From an uncultured Clostridia bacterium (lineage in GTDB: Bacteria; Bacillota; Clostridia; Christensenellales; UBA1242), in NCBI GenBank assembly GCA_934746645.1, contig CAKVFE010000001.1, positions 62,001 through 126,000 on the forward strand: DNA of 64,000 nt, read 5' to 3'. Positions 38,554 through 46,466 of the stretch are shown piece after piece. The stretch's first letter is position 1. Every line of letters starts with the position of its first letter. A program made the translations under genes and the position numbers. A model generated the notes under the pieces. That model was not told the origin of the DNA. It saw only the letters and a list, made by a program, of their open reading frames with translations, and did no database searches.

Positions 38554-38925
38554 TTATAAAAACTTTCTAAGAGATTTATAAGTTATTCCATTAACTAATA
38601 AATACAACCAAATTTCTTCATTATAAGATGCTTGTTCTGCAATTTTCTTAGTTGGAGATTTTGAGAATGAAGCATACCCCAACATTAATCCTCCTAGGAA
38701 CCCAAGAACTTTACCTGTATTTTTTGCTGTTTGTTTTATTTTTCTTGAGTTTTGGTCGGACTCAATTAATTTCAAGTCCTCTTCATCTTGAGATTTATAC
38801 CAATATTGAAAAGTTTTATTAAAATATAATGCAGATTCAAGCAAATCTTTATATTGGCACATTAATTTTGCTGACTCCAGCAAATTATATGAGTATTCAT
38901 CTTTTATAAACTTAATTCCACCCAA
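38554..38925 (-). CDS. Hypothetical protein with short glycine-rich hydrophobic segment (TTG start)
   Basis: 123 residues. No family recognised. The first 70 residues are helical and charged; residues about 72-90 (GKVLGFLGGLMLGYASFSK) form one hydrophobic, glycine-zipper-like segment that could associate with a membrane; the C-terminus is short and basic. The start codon is TTG at 38925 with AAGGAG 9 bases upstream; no ATG fits. Isolated gene, convergent with the ferritin-like gene. Confidence 0.55.
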   Translation of the reverse strand: MGGIKFIKDEYSYNLLESAKLMCQYKDLLESALYFNKTFQYWYKSQDEEDLKLIESDQNSRKIKQTAKNTGKVLGFLGGLMLGYASFSKSPTKKIAEQASYNEEIWLYLLVNGITYKSLRKFL

Positions 38926-39257
38926 TCGTAAATCTCCTTATAAAGTGATAATTTAAAACTTCAATAGAAATATTATAACGAACTACAAAAAAAAGAAACA
39001 GCCACTAAATTACAAATAAAAATCAAAATCTAGAAAACAACAATCCAAACACCTTTATTATTTTTTTGTTTGTTTTGTTATTAAAATTATCATTAAGTTT
39101 AATTTCTTCCATAAATCACTTCTTATCATATTTGCAATTAAGTGCAGTAGACTTCACCTATATATTAATTGGTTTAATTTAAAATGTCAAGTGTAGGTGA
39201 AATATTTTTCACTTAAATAAACTTTTCTTAATTGGGAAGTATATAAGTAGGTGTATT
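38926..39257. other. AT-rich gap upstream of the XRE regulator
   Basis: Contains the putative operator sites of the XRE gene (39153-39213). A minus-strand frame of 29 codons (39023-39112, MEEIKLNDNFNN...) has only a weak ribosome binding site (AAGAAG) and is not called. Confidence 0.4.
39153..39213. promoter_or_regulatory. Putative operator region of the XRE regulator
   Basis: Inverted half-sites TTCACCTA (39153-39160) and TAGGTGAA (39194-39201), the second overlapping a palindrome GTGAAATATTTTTCAC (39198-39213). A further TAGGTG overlaps the ribosome binding site. The placement suggests autoregulation by the XRE protein; this is inference. Confidence 0.4.
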
Positions 39258-39500
39258 ATGAATTTAAACAGAGCATTTGCATTAAGATTAAGCAATCTTT
39301 TATTAGAAAAGAAAATGTCAAAATATAAACTTGAAAAAGAAACTGGATTAACACATTCAGCATTGAGATATATTTTTAATGAAGTGAATACTGATGTTAA
39401 ATTTTCTACAATTGTGAAAGTTTGTAACGCATTAAATATTTCTATAGCCGAATTTTTTAGTGATGATTTATTTAATTTAAACAATCTCGATATAGATTAA
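39258..39500 (+). CDS. XRE-family DNA-binding regulator, 80 residues
   Basis: 80 residues, a single Cro/C1-type helix-turn-helix domain. Helices 2 and 3 read KYKLEKETGLTHSALRYIF, followed by the typical FSTIVKVCNALNISIAEFF. There is no effector domain. Proteins of this size are usually local repressors, often of mobile elements or toxin modules, but no such partner gene is adjacent. The start ATG follows GTAGGTG. A minus-strand frame over the same bases (39209-39484) is a shadow. Confidence 0.85.
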   Translation: MNLNRAFALRLSNLLLEKKMSKYKLEKETGLTHSALRYIFNEVNTDVKFSTIVKVCNALNISIAEFFSDDLFNLNNLDID

Positions 39501-39574
39501 ATATAATTGTATATTTTTCTTAAACTACCCTAATCGATACTAAAAATTACAACTATTGTTTTAATAAGACACAT

Positions 39575-39612
39575 AAAAAAAGAATTAAATGAGCATATTT
39601 AATTCTTTTTTT
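39575..39612. terminator. Bidirectional intrinsic terminator
   Basis: A 16-bp perfect stem, AAAAAAAGAATTAAAT / ATTTAATTCTTTTTTT (39575-39590, 39597-39612), with a 6-base loop and A and T tracts on both sides. It lies between the convergent XRE gene and the Smr-like gene and can serve both. Confidence 0.85.
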
Positions 39613-39686
39613 ATTTAATTACAATAACACCAATTTACTATATGTTATCATAATATCTATTAAAATAAATTCATATTTATATTACT

Positions 39687-40028
39687 TTATTTTTTAACCC
39701 AAATGATAGTTACGCCACTATTTAAATTGCCGATTTGGTTGTTGAGAATAAGTTCTGGTTCAAGTTCTGTAAGTGGAAGATAAACAGAATTGTTTTCACT
39801 CCACTGCTCTCCTTTAATAAAATCAACAATTTGATGTCCACTTTTTAACAATCTCAAATTTTTGTGAATTTCTTTTCTTATCTCTCCACCATATCCGTGA
39901 GAACCATATCCGTGAATAGCAATAATCACATTAATATCAGATTTTTTTGCAATTTCTATTTCGTGTCCTAGATTATAGACAGCAATATCTGGATAAATAC
40001 TTTCTTTTAAATTGATAATTTTAATCAT
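39687..40028 (-). CDS. Small Smr-domain-like protein
   Basis: 113 residues. The segment VIIAIHGYGSHGYGGEIRKE matches the core of Smr domains (the MutS2 C-terminal nuclease-type fold), including the conserved HGxGxxG loop and the following basic helix; upstream LKESIYPDIAVYNLGHEIEI resembles the LDLH-type strand, though the LDLHG motif itself is altered. Smr domains bind or cut branched DNA or RNA. The gene overlaps rsmD by 8 bases, so the two are cotranscribed and probably coupled. Confidence 0.7.
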   Translation of the reverse strand: MIKIINLKESIYPDIAVYNLGHEIEIAKKSDINVIIAIHGYGSHGYGGEIRKEIHKNLRLLKSGHQIVDFIKGEQWSENNSVYLPLTELEPELILNNQIGNLNSGVTIIWVKK

Positions 40029-40566
40029 TATGCACCTTAAAATAACTTACTTCTTTTATACCATAAGATTTTTTGTCTACAAGGTCATAACCAGAATAAT
40101 CAAAAGTTTTACCTTTTGAATGTTCAAAAATAAGTATCCCATCATTTTTAATAATCTTGTGTTTTAATATACTCTGCATAGCTTGTTCGCCATAAGTAGT
40201 AGCATAAGGTGGATCAAGAAAAATTATGTCAAAGCTTATACCTTTATTGCTTAAATTTTTTATACATTTATTATAGTCACCTTGCATTATGTTTGCATTG
40301 GATTTAAGTAATTGTTGGTTTAGATTGATTATAGCTATACTTTTATCGTTATTATCGCAAATATACACATTATCAGCACCACGACTTAATGCTTCAAAGC
40401 CCAAATTACCTGTTCCACCAAACAAGTCCAAAACTACCGACTCAGGAAAATAAAATTGCAATTTGCTACAAATTGCTTCTTTCACCATATCCGAAGTTGG
40501 TCTAATATTATCTGCTTCAAATGTACGAAGCACTTTTCCTTTATATTTACCTGCTATTATTCTCAT
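40021..40566 (-). CDS. rsmD: 16S rRNA (guanine(966)-N2)-methyltransferase RsmD
   Basis: 181 residues. The N-terminus MRIIAGKYKGKVL and the conserved RPTSDMVKEAI are typical. SAM motif I is VLDLFGGTGNLGFEALSRGA and the catalytic motif is FLDPPY, both diagnostic of RsmD. It methylates N2 of G966 of 16S rRNA. The ATG has no clear ribosome binding site. In many Firmicutes coaD follows; here the Smr-like gene does. Confidence 0.93.
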   Translation of the reverse strand: MRIIAGKYKGKVLRTFEADNIRPTSDMVKEAICSKLQFYFPESVVLDLFGGTGNLGFEALSRGADNVYICDNNDKSIAIINLNQQLLKSNANIMQGDYNKCIKNLSNKGISFDIIFLDPPYATTYGEQAMQSILKHKIIKNDGILIFEHSKGKTFDYSGYDLVDKKSYGIKEVSYFKVHND

Positions 40567-40665
40567 ACAAAAATATTAACATATAATAAAAAAAATATAA
40601 AGCAAAAATAAAATTGATTATCTAAAATCAAAACAATAATTAATAATAACATTACAAGAAAATAA

Positions 40666-40689
40666 AAAAGACATAAATCTATGTCTTTT
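40666..40689 (-). terminator. Intrinsic terminator of alr
   Basis: A 10-bp stem AAAAGACATA / TATGTCTTTT (40666-40675, 40680-40689) with a tetraloop and a U run on the minus strand, directly after the alr stop. Confidence 0.8.
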
Positions 40690-40693
40690 AATT

Positions 40694-41776
40694 TTATTTT
40701 AAAATAATACGATTAAATCTTCTATAATCAAATTTAAGTAAAATTTCGTATGGACTCGTACCCAAACAAGTAGCATAATCTTGTGGTGTGATTCGCATAC
40801 CAAAACTATCACCAATAAGTACTACATCATCTCCAACATTTACATTAATGTTGGTAACATCAACCATAAATACATCCATACAAATATTACCTACCACATT
40901 TACAAATTTACCATTAACTAAAACTTTAAATTGATTGCTTAATCTTCTATCAAATCCATCAGCATATCCTATTGGGACCACACCTATAACCGAATCTTTT
41001 TTAGCTACAAATGTTCGGTCATAACCAACCGATTCTCCTTTTTTAATCTTATGCAAAAATACTATTTTACTAGTGATATTTAATACAGGCTTGAAGTCCA
41101 AATTAAATTCATTTTGCCAACCATACAAGTTGTATCCACACCTAACCATTCCGTGTTGAAAACAAGGAAATAATAATGTAGCATAACTATTGCAACAATG
41201 AACTATAACTTTAGTTTCATCAATAAGAGCGACATATTTTAAAAATTGTCCGTGTTGTTTAATAATAAACTGGACATCATTTGACTTTGTAGCAAAATGT
41301 GTAAACAGCCCTTCTAGTATAATATTAGAATGATGTTTGATTAGTTTTAACATACTCTTAAATTGACTTAAACTATCAACACCTATCCTATTAAGTCCAC
41401 TATTAATTTTGATATGTATTTTCAAAACAGAGCCGTCTAATATATCTATAAGTTCTTTAAGTTCTGCTAGACTTGTTACAGCGACACTAACATTATTTTG
41501 ACTACACCACAGCGCATATTCGTGATTAAAAACACCTACTATAAGTATTGATGTATCCTTATCAAATTTTCTTATTTGGCTTGCTTCATAGACACTTGCA
41601 ACACCAAAAAAATCTGCTTCTTTTAATCCCTTACATATATCTTTTATTCCATGACCATAAGCGTCTGCTTTAACCATAGCACAAACTTTTACATTGGGAT
41701 TAAGATGCTGTTTTATAATATTAAAGTTATGTTTTAAATTAGAAATATTGACTATATAATTATTGAAATTTTCCAT
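40694..41776 (-). CDS. alr: Alanine racemase
   Basis: 360 residues. The PLP-binding lysine is Lys36 in VKADAYGHG. The C-terminal domain has the catalytic tyrosine in VGYDRTF near residue 250, then VPIGYADGFDR, the canonical family motif, and GNICMDVFMVDVT. It converts L-alanine to D-alanine for peptidoglycan. No Shine-Dalgarno site precedes the ATG; instead a TATAAT-like sequence ends only a few bases before it, so the mRNA might be leaderless. Monocistronic between two terminators. Confidence 0.96.
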   Translation of the reverse strand: MENFNNYIVNISNLKHNFNIIKQHLNPNVKVCAMVKADAYGHGIKDICKGLKEADFFGVASVYEASQIRKFDKDTSILIVGVFNHEYALWCSQNNVSVAVTSLAELKELIDILDGSVLKIHIKINSGLNRIGVDSLSQFKSMLKLIKHHSNIILEGLFTHFATKSNDVQFIIKQHGQFLKYVALIDETKVIVHCCNSYATLLFPCFQHGMVRCGYNLYGWQNEFNLDFKPVLNITSKIVFLHKIKKGESVGYDRTFVAKKDSVIGVVPIGYADGFDRRLSNQFKVLVNGKFVNVVGNICMDVFMVDVTNINVNVGDDVVLIGDSFGMRITPQDYATCLGTSPYEILLKFDYRRFNRIILK

Positions 41777-41884
41777 ATCATTATATATGAAATTATGTTA
41801 AATAATTGTTAATTTTATATAATGTATTTATGTATATTTATACTATATGTTGTATATTTATTTAACAACATACTGTACTATGCA

Positions 41885-41918
41885 ATAAAAAAATAAGCAC
41901 GCATTTAGCGTACTTATT
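41885..41918 (-). terminator. Intrinsic terminator of the dut-methyltransferase operon
   Basis: On the minus strand AATAAGTACGC pairs with GCGTGCTTATT (11 bp, one G-U pair; 41892-41902 and 41908-41918) and is followed by seven U. Confidence 0.8.
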
Positions 41919-41965
41919 GATATATTTGCATAACACTTAAGTAATACCGAAAATATTAATATATA

Positions 41966-42724
41966 TTAATCTTTTTTCATAACAAAAATTGCATCTGAAA
42001 GACTATTTAATCTCTCACCAATGACAACATTGTAGCCAATTTGTTTAGCAGTATTTAAAAGCCATTCTCTAGAAACATAATACATACCGTCACGGTCTAC
42101 ACCAATATCAACTTGGTCTTTTGTATGCTCACGATTGATTGTTTGCATATCAAAAGCATACTTAATATCTTCTTCACTTAGCCCCTTTAGACTATTCCAA
42201 AATACATCTTTACTATTGTTGTAATATGTATCTTCCAACTGCTTTCTAATCTGAGCTTTTGTCATACCATCATCAACAAATGTTTCGCCGATAATTAGGT
42301 ATGCACCACTCTGCATTTTATCATAAATATCTTTTAAAAATTGATACTTAACTTCAACTGGATCAGCAATATATTTAAAGGAATACATAAGCAAAATTAA
42401 ATTGGCATTTTTTAAATTATAATTGTCAAGCTTGGTAAGATCGCCATTGACAAATGTAACATTTCTAATTTTATTTTTGCTAGAATGGTCGCTACCTATA
42501 CCAACCATTTTTTCTCTTAAATCTACAGCAACAATACTTGTAGATGGATTTTCTTTAGCTAGTCGTATACTAGTAGCTCCACTACCCGAACCAAATTCAA
42601 TAAGGTATTGTGGTTTAATAAACGAAACTAGTTTTGAAATAATATTTTGCATATTGTTATATGCTAGAGTTTCGCCCATAAACAACTTAAATTCTTCATC
42701 ACTATCAAATAAAAATTTTGCCAT
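41966..42724 (-). CDS. Class I SAM-dependent methyltransferase
   Basis: 252 residues. SAM motif I is LIEFGSGSGATSIRLA (residues about 41-56), followed by IVAVDLREKM (motif II) and NLILLMYSFKYI in the motif IV position. The remaining sequence has no recognised specificity domain, so the substrate is unknown; a small-molecule or RNA target are both possible. Start ATG with AGGAG; it lies 9 bases after dut and is probably cotranscribed with it. Confidence 0.75.
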   Translation of the reverse strand: MAKFLFDSDEEFKLFMGETLAYNNMQNIISKLVSFIKPQYLIEFGSGSGATSIRLAKENPSTSIVAVDLREKMVGIGSDHSSKNKIRNVTFVNGDLTKLDNYNLKNANLILLMYSFKYIADPVEVKYQFLKDIYDKMQSGAYLIIGETFVDDGMTKAQIRKQLEDTYYNNSKDVFWNSLKGLSEEDIKYAFDMQTINREHTKDQVDIGVDRDGMYYVSREWLLNTAKQIGYNVVIGERLNSLSDAIFVMKKD

Positions 42725-42733
42725 ATTTAACTC

Positions 42734-43192
42734 CTATTTTTTTGTACTACCAAAGCCACCAGTACGAACACCTGTTGGAGGAACTTCGTCATCAACTACT
42801 AAAAATTTAGCGAACCAACATTGTCCAATTTTGTCGCCCTTATTGATAACTATAGTATCTTTGCTGTGATTGTACAACATAAATCCTAAATTACCATCAT
42901 TGCTTTCGTTGTCAGCATAGTCACTTTCGATAACAGCAACACCTTGTGCCAACATTAAGCCACGCTTTCCCATACCACTTGTTGTAGCCATATATAATAC
43001 TTCATCATCTTCAAAATAAGCTTTTAAGTTAGAAAAAATAAGTTTTGTTTCGCCAGAAGGTATCTCTACTGTAATTGGAGAATATACATCATACGCAACA
43101 GAAGTTCTGGTTGCTCTAACTGGTATTTTTATCTCGTCAGCTTTTACATCATACTTTAAAAATTGATCTTTTACTACTGCAAATTTTCTCAT
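42734..43192 (-). CDS. dut: Deoxyuridine triphosphatase-like (dUTPase) protein
   Basis: 152 residues, the size of a trimeric dUTPase. Motif I is SVAYDVYS, motif II lies in TSGMGKRGLMLAQG, motif III in GVAVIESDYADN, motif IV is GDKIGQCWF, and the C-terminal arm with motif V is RTGGFGSTKK. dUTPase hydrolyses dUTP to dUMP and keeps uracil out of DNA. Motifs I and II deviate somewhat from the consensus (AGYDL, RSSLA), so a related dCTP deaminase/dUTPase-superfamily activity is possible. Start ATG with AGGAG. Confidence 0.83.
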   Translation of the reverse strand: MRKFAVVKDQFLKYDVKADEIKIPVRATRTSVAYDVYSPITVEIPSGETKLIFSNLKAYFEDDEVLYMATTSGMGKRGLMLAQGVAVIESDYADNESNDGNLGFMLYNHSKDTIVINKGDKIGQCWFAKFLVVDDEVPPTGVRTGGFGSTKK

Positions 43193-43323
43193 TGTGTACT
43201 CCTAATTCACTATTAAATTAACTATAAAAATGATACCATAAAAACAATATTTAGTAAAATTATAATAAGATATATTTTATTTTTAGCAATATTAAAAATT
43301 TATAAAAATATATAATACAAATG

Positions 43324-43352
43324 TTGACAAACATCTAAATTTGGTATAAGAT
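43324..43352 (+). promoter_or_regulatory. SigA-type promoter of tRNA-Lys
   Basis: Consensus TTGACA (43324-43329), 17-base spacer, TAAGAT (43347-43352); the tRNA begins about 20 bases downstream. Confidence 0.75.
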
Positions 43353-43373
43353 TATATAGTCAAAATTAGATAT

Positions 43374-43449
43374 GGACCATTAGCTCAGTTGGTAGAGCAA
43401 CTGACTCTTAATCAGTGGGTCCAGAGTTCGAGTCTCTGATGGTCCACCA
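43374..43449 (+). tRNA. tRNA-Lys, anticodon CTT
   Basis: 76 bases including an encoded CCA. Acceptor arms GGACCAT and ATGGTCC pair perfectly. The D arm is GCTCAGTTGGTAGAGC. The anticodon arm ACTGA / TCAGT encloses the loop CTCTTAA, giving anticodon CTT (43407-43409), which reads AAG. The T arm is CAGAG-TTCGAGT-CTCTG with the expected TTCGA loop. Confidence 0.97.
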
Positions 43450-43457
43450 TATCATAT

Positions 43458-43487
43458 AAGAAGTACAATGTTGTACTTCTTTTTTTG
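43458..43487 (+). terminator. Intrinsic terminator of tRNA-Lys
   Basis: Stem AAGAAGTACA / TGTACTTCTT (43458-43481) with a very small loop, followed by TTTTTT on the plus strand, 9 bases after the tRNA. Confidence 0.8.
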
Positions 43488-43512
43488 TAACTACACCTTA
43501 TATACTTTATCT

Positions 43513-43545
43513 AAAAAAAGACGGGATACTCTCCCATCTTTTTTT
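43513..43545 (-). terminator. Intrinsic terminator of the Rsm22-like gene
   Basis: On the minus strand AAAAAAAGATGGGA pairs with TCCCGTCTTTTTTT (43532-43545 with 43513-43526), with one G-U pair that would be an A-C mismatch on the plus strand; this marks it as acting for the minus-strand gene. Confidence 0.75.
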
Positions 43546-43554
43546 ATAAACTTA

Positions 43555-44508
43555 TCATTTATCAATATTGATATAATCTCCGACTTTACAATCTCTAGCA
43601 AGTTTGTAAAGTTCTTTTTGATTTTTTGTAATAACCAAATTTTTTAATTCATCTTTACCACACACTGTCATTTCAACTACTTTAGGTCTATAAAATGGGT
43701 GTTTGATAACTCTATATTGTGGTAAATGATATTTTTGTTTAGAAAATACTATATAACAAAATTTTTCATCTTCATAAGGTACATCAGCACTCTTTATTTG
43801 CTTTAACAATTTAGTTCTAGGCACTCTACAGCTAAACTGACATAGTCCATTATCCGACATTTTACATTGTTTGTTATGTGTACAAGGTGCAACAATATTG
43901 GCATTTTTATCAATAAGATAATTTCTGATTGATTGTATTTGTCTAAAGCCTTCTTGTGTTCCCGGTTCAATGATAACCAATATATTATTGGTACACTGCC
44001 ATAATTGGTCAACTATTTTTATACGAGTATTGTCGTCCATTTCGTTTAAAACATAAGACGAAACGACCATATCATATTTATTGTCAAAATTGTATGTGAC
44101 CAAACTTCCCTGTTGCCATTGTACATTGTCTACATACTCAGATATCAAATTCTTTGCACAGTCTATCATACTAGTTTCTCTTTCAAAACAAACAATCTTA
44201 TCAAAAGCAAAAACTTGAGAACAAGCCAAAGTTGCTGAGCCTGTCCCTGAGCCAACATCTAACAAACTCGAAAAATGTGTATCTCCTACAATGTTATATA
44301 ATTGTTTAAAAACATTAAGGCACACTTCATAAGTTGCAGGCATACGATAAACACTATACGCTAAACTTTCCAGTTGGGTTGATACAAGCACTTTGTTTTG
44401 TCCACTTTCATTATGATACTTATAATTAATATTATGTGCTGAAGCAATAACATCATTTCTGGACTGCTCAAAATTTTCAATCTTATTAAGGATTTCTTTT
44501 GGTAGCAT
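43555..44508 (-). CDS. Rsm22-family methyltransferase-like protein
   Basis: 317 residues. SAM motif I is LLDVGSGTGSATLAC (residues about 83-97), followed by VVSSYVLNEMDD. The segment IVAPCTHNKQC and, a few residues on, GLCQFSCRVPR match the cysteine-rich signature of the Rsm22/METTL17 family (usually APCPH..CP..WCHF), where four cysteines hold an iron-sulfur cluster in mitochondrial homologues. Family members associate with the small ribosomal subunit; bacterial forms are poorly studied. The C-terminus ends with an OB-like basic tail (VIKHPFYRPKVVEMTVCG). Start ATG with AAGGAA. Confidence 0.82.
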   Translation of the reverse strand: MLPKEILNKIENFEQSRNDVIASAHNINYKYHNESGQNKVLVSTQLESLAYSVYRMPATYEVCLNVFKQLYNIVGDTHFSSLLDVGSGTGSATLACSQVFAFDKIVCFERETSMIDCAKNLISEYVDNVQWQQGSLVTYNFDNKYDMVVSSYVLNEMDDNTRIKIVDQLWQCTNNILVIIEPGTQEGFRQIQSIRNYLIDKNANIVAPCTHNKQCKMSDNGLCQFSCRVPRTKLLKQIKSADVPYEDEKFCYIVFSKQKYHLPQYRVIKHPFYRPKVVEMTVCGKDELKNLVITKNQKELYKLARDCKVGDYINIDK

Positions 44509-44553
44509 ATTTATTCCTTTTTAATTGTAATGATTAAACCAAAATTTAATAAT

Positions 44554-45033
44554 TTAGTTATGTTTATAGCTATTGTCGACTGTCCACATACGCCAAATAT
44601 CACTATCAACATAATTGTTGCTATTTTTCAATATTGCGTATTTCTCCCAGAATTTTAATCCAACAGGATTGGTAAGTCGTGTTTCTATTTTTATCTTTCC
44701 ATTAAGCATATTTAAGATATTATCAACAAACCATATTGCATTATTGTTTCCTCTAAACTGTGGAACAACATAAAATTCGGCAACGCTATAGTCGTAAGCT
44801 TGGTCATCGTGATGTCTTATCATAGCAATACCAGCAATATTATTGTCAATAATCAAGAAGAAAGGATATCTACCATAATCTGTCCAATAATTATCAAACC
44901 AGTTATATATAGGTGTACCTGTTTTGTCAAATTGAATATCTGGGTCGTACTGTGACAATTCTAGAAGATATTCGTTTAACAATTTTCTCATAATTGGTTT
45001 ACTTTCATAATTAACTAATTCTAATTTTCTCAT
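44554..45033 (-). CDS. GNAT-family N-acetyltransferase
   Basis: 159 residues. The acetyl-CoA loop region is visible as EFYVVPQFRGNNNAIWFV, in the R/Q-x-x-G-x-G/A position typical of GNAT folds, and is preceded by the strand IAGIAMIRHH. The C-terminal strand LTNPVGLKFWEKY is also characteristic (N-x-x-A/G-x-x-F/L-Y). The acceptor substrate cannot be predicted. Start ATG with AAGGAT. A lone gene between the Rsm22-like gene and the membrane pair. Confidence 0.8.
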   Translation of the reverse strand: MRKLELVNYESKPIMRKLLNEYLLELSQYDPDIQFDKTGTPIYNWFDNYWTDYGRYPFFLIIDNNIAGIAMIRHHDDQAYDYSVAEFYVVPQFRGNNNAIWFVDNILNMLNGKIKIETRLTNPVGLKFWEKYAILKNSNNYVDSDIWRMWTVDNSYKHN

Positions 45034-45161
45034 TAATTTATCCTTAAAAATTTATTTTTTATTAAGTAAATACTAAATTGTTATTATTTTTTTAGTAGTA
45101 TACTAAATAAAGCCCACAATATCAAAGAAAAATAACATTAATAAGAAATAAAAAAACTAAA

Positions 45162-45788
45162 CTATTTATTAGACTTTTTATATTTAAGTGCAGATATGAA
45201 TATATGCAAACCTATACATATTGATAGTACTCCCAATATAGTTCCGGTAAGTGCATTATAAAAATTGGCTGGAGTTTGAGTTGCTGATAACAATGCAACT
45301 TGTGTCAATGTTATAGCGTAGCAACTAGAAACCATACTACACTCTTTAAACGATATTAATAATATATCATTAGATTCTTTTACTTTTACATAATTAAATA
45401 TAGACAATCCGAGTTCGACAAATGAAAATGTCGCTATAGCAATAGACATAATTATGCCATATTGTTTTGTTTCGGATATAAAAAATAGTCTAGCCATATA
45501 AAAAGCAAACAAAGCACTACTAACCATAAGCAATATAGAAATTGTTATACTTTTACCAATTCTTTCGTCAACATCATCATTTTTATAATTTTTTAAATAT
45601 ACTCTTTTTATAAACCCAAACAAAAGTGTACTTGCACCACTGATACTAAAAAAATACAATTGATTAAATACACCAAACAATATTTTACATATAGCCCACA
45701 CAAAGTTATAAATAAGAGAAATAAGCAAAACAATATTATGCTGTTTTGCTTTTTCTTTAACATTTTTATATAAGTTGGTTATACCCAT
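45162..45788 (-). CDS. Multipass membrane protein, unknown
   Basis: 208 residues with about six predicted membrane helices: near residues 18-35 (IVLLISLIYNFVWAICKI), 40-60, 80-105, 112-135, 155-172 and 180-202. There is a charged loop KNYKNDDVDERIGK between helices 2 and 3. I recognise no family. The start ATG lies one base after the stop of the upstream membrane protein gene, so the two are an operon and probably act together; both diverge from a TetR-type regulator. Confidence 0.65.
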   Translation of the reverse strand: MGITNLYKNVKEKAKQHNIVLLISLIYNFVWAICKILFGVFNQLYFFSISGASTLLFGFIKRVYLKNYKNDDVDERIGKSITISILLMVSSALFAFYMARLFFISETKQYGIIMSIAIATFSFVELGLSIFNYVKVKESNDILLISFKECSMVSSCYAITLTQVALLSATQTPANFYNALTGTILGVLSICIGLHIFISALKYKKSNK

Positions 45789-45789
45789 A

Positions 45790-46308
45790 TTATCTCAATT
45801 TTGAAGCTTCTTCGCATATATCTGCCAATTTGTCAAATTCGCTTTCTAATAATGGTTGAATAATAGTAGATTGTTTTTTATTGACTTTTTTAAACAATGG
45901 ATATGCTAGTGCACAAATACCTGCACCTACAATACCTAATGCTATACCACCAATCATATATCCAACACCAGAAAGTACCATACACATACTCATACCACCA
46001 CCAAATACTAGAGCACCTGCAATACCTGTAGACAAAGCACCAACAAATCCTGCATTTTTCTTTTTATGTTGTAATGCTTCTATATTAGCAACAACATTAT
46101 CAGCTTTTTCTTGCAATTTTAATAATTCAACTTTGTTTTCAATCTTTCTATTACGCTTAAAAGACAAATTGATATAAAATATTGAACCTTCTACTGAACT
46201 TGTGTTTGTAAGTTCCCAGCCTAAATTTTCATAGGTATCAGTAACCAATGTTTCTATCTCTCTTTTTACCTTTATTGTTTTATAATCGTAACTAACTACA
46301 TTTTCCAT
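45790..46308 (-). CDS. Two-helix membrane protein with DUF4177-like N-terminus
   Basis: 172 residues. Residues about 5-55 (VSYDYKTIKVK..., NLGWELTNTSSVEG, LSFKRNRK) resemble the small DUF4177-type beta domain with its conserved GWEL. A helical segment follows, then two hydrophobic helices, glycine- and alanine-rich, at about residues 85-140 (GFVGALSTGIAGALVFGGGM and GVGYMIGGIALGIVGAGI), and a charged C-terminus. Function unknown. Start ATG with AAGGAG. First gene of a two-gene operon divergent from the TetR regulator, which may control it. Confidence 0.65.
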   Translation of the reverse strand: MENVVSYDYKTIKVKREIETLVTDTYENLGWELTNTSSVEGSIFYINLSFKRNRKIENKVELLKLQEKADNVVANIEALQHKKKNAGFVGALSTGIAGALVFGGGMSMCMVLSGVGYMIGGIALGIVGAGICALAYPLFKKVNKKQSTIIQPLLESEFDKLADICEEASKLR

Positions 46309-46375
46309 ATTTTTTCTCCTTAAAAATTTATTATTTCAACACTTGTGGCGATAATAATTATATGTTACAATTTTG

Positions 46376-46455
46376 TATCAACCTTTGTTGTCGATATTAT
46401 TGTAAAACAAAATTTTTCAATTGTATCCAACACTAAAATCAAATTTGTTGGGATA
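46376..46455. promoter_or_regulatory. Putative TetR operator sites in the divergent region
   Basis: Two imperfect inverted repeats with related half-sites: TATCAAC...GTTGTCGATA (46376-46396) and TATCCAACA...TGTTGGGATA (46424-46432, 46446-46455). They lie between the divergent TetR gene and the membrane-protein operon, where a TetR repressor would be expected to bind. Inference from symmetry and position only. Confidence 0.4.
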
Positions 46456-46466
46456 AAGAGGTAAAA

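Noticed and set aside
39023..39112. 29-codon minus-strand frame beginning MEEIKLNDNF
   Set aside because: Only a weak ribosome binding site, no family resemblance, in an AT-rich gap; insufficient support.
39209..39484. Minus-strand frame of 91 codons over the XRE gene
   Set aside because: The plus-strand frame encodes a clear helix-turn-helix with a ribosome binding site; the minus frame lacks both.
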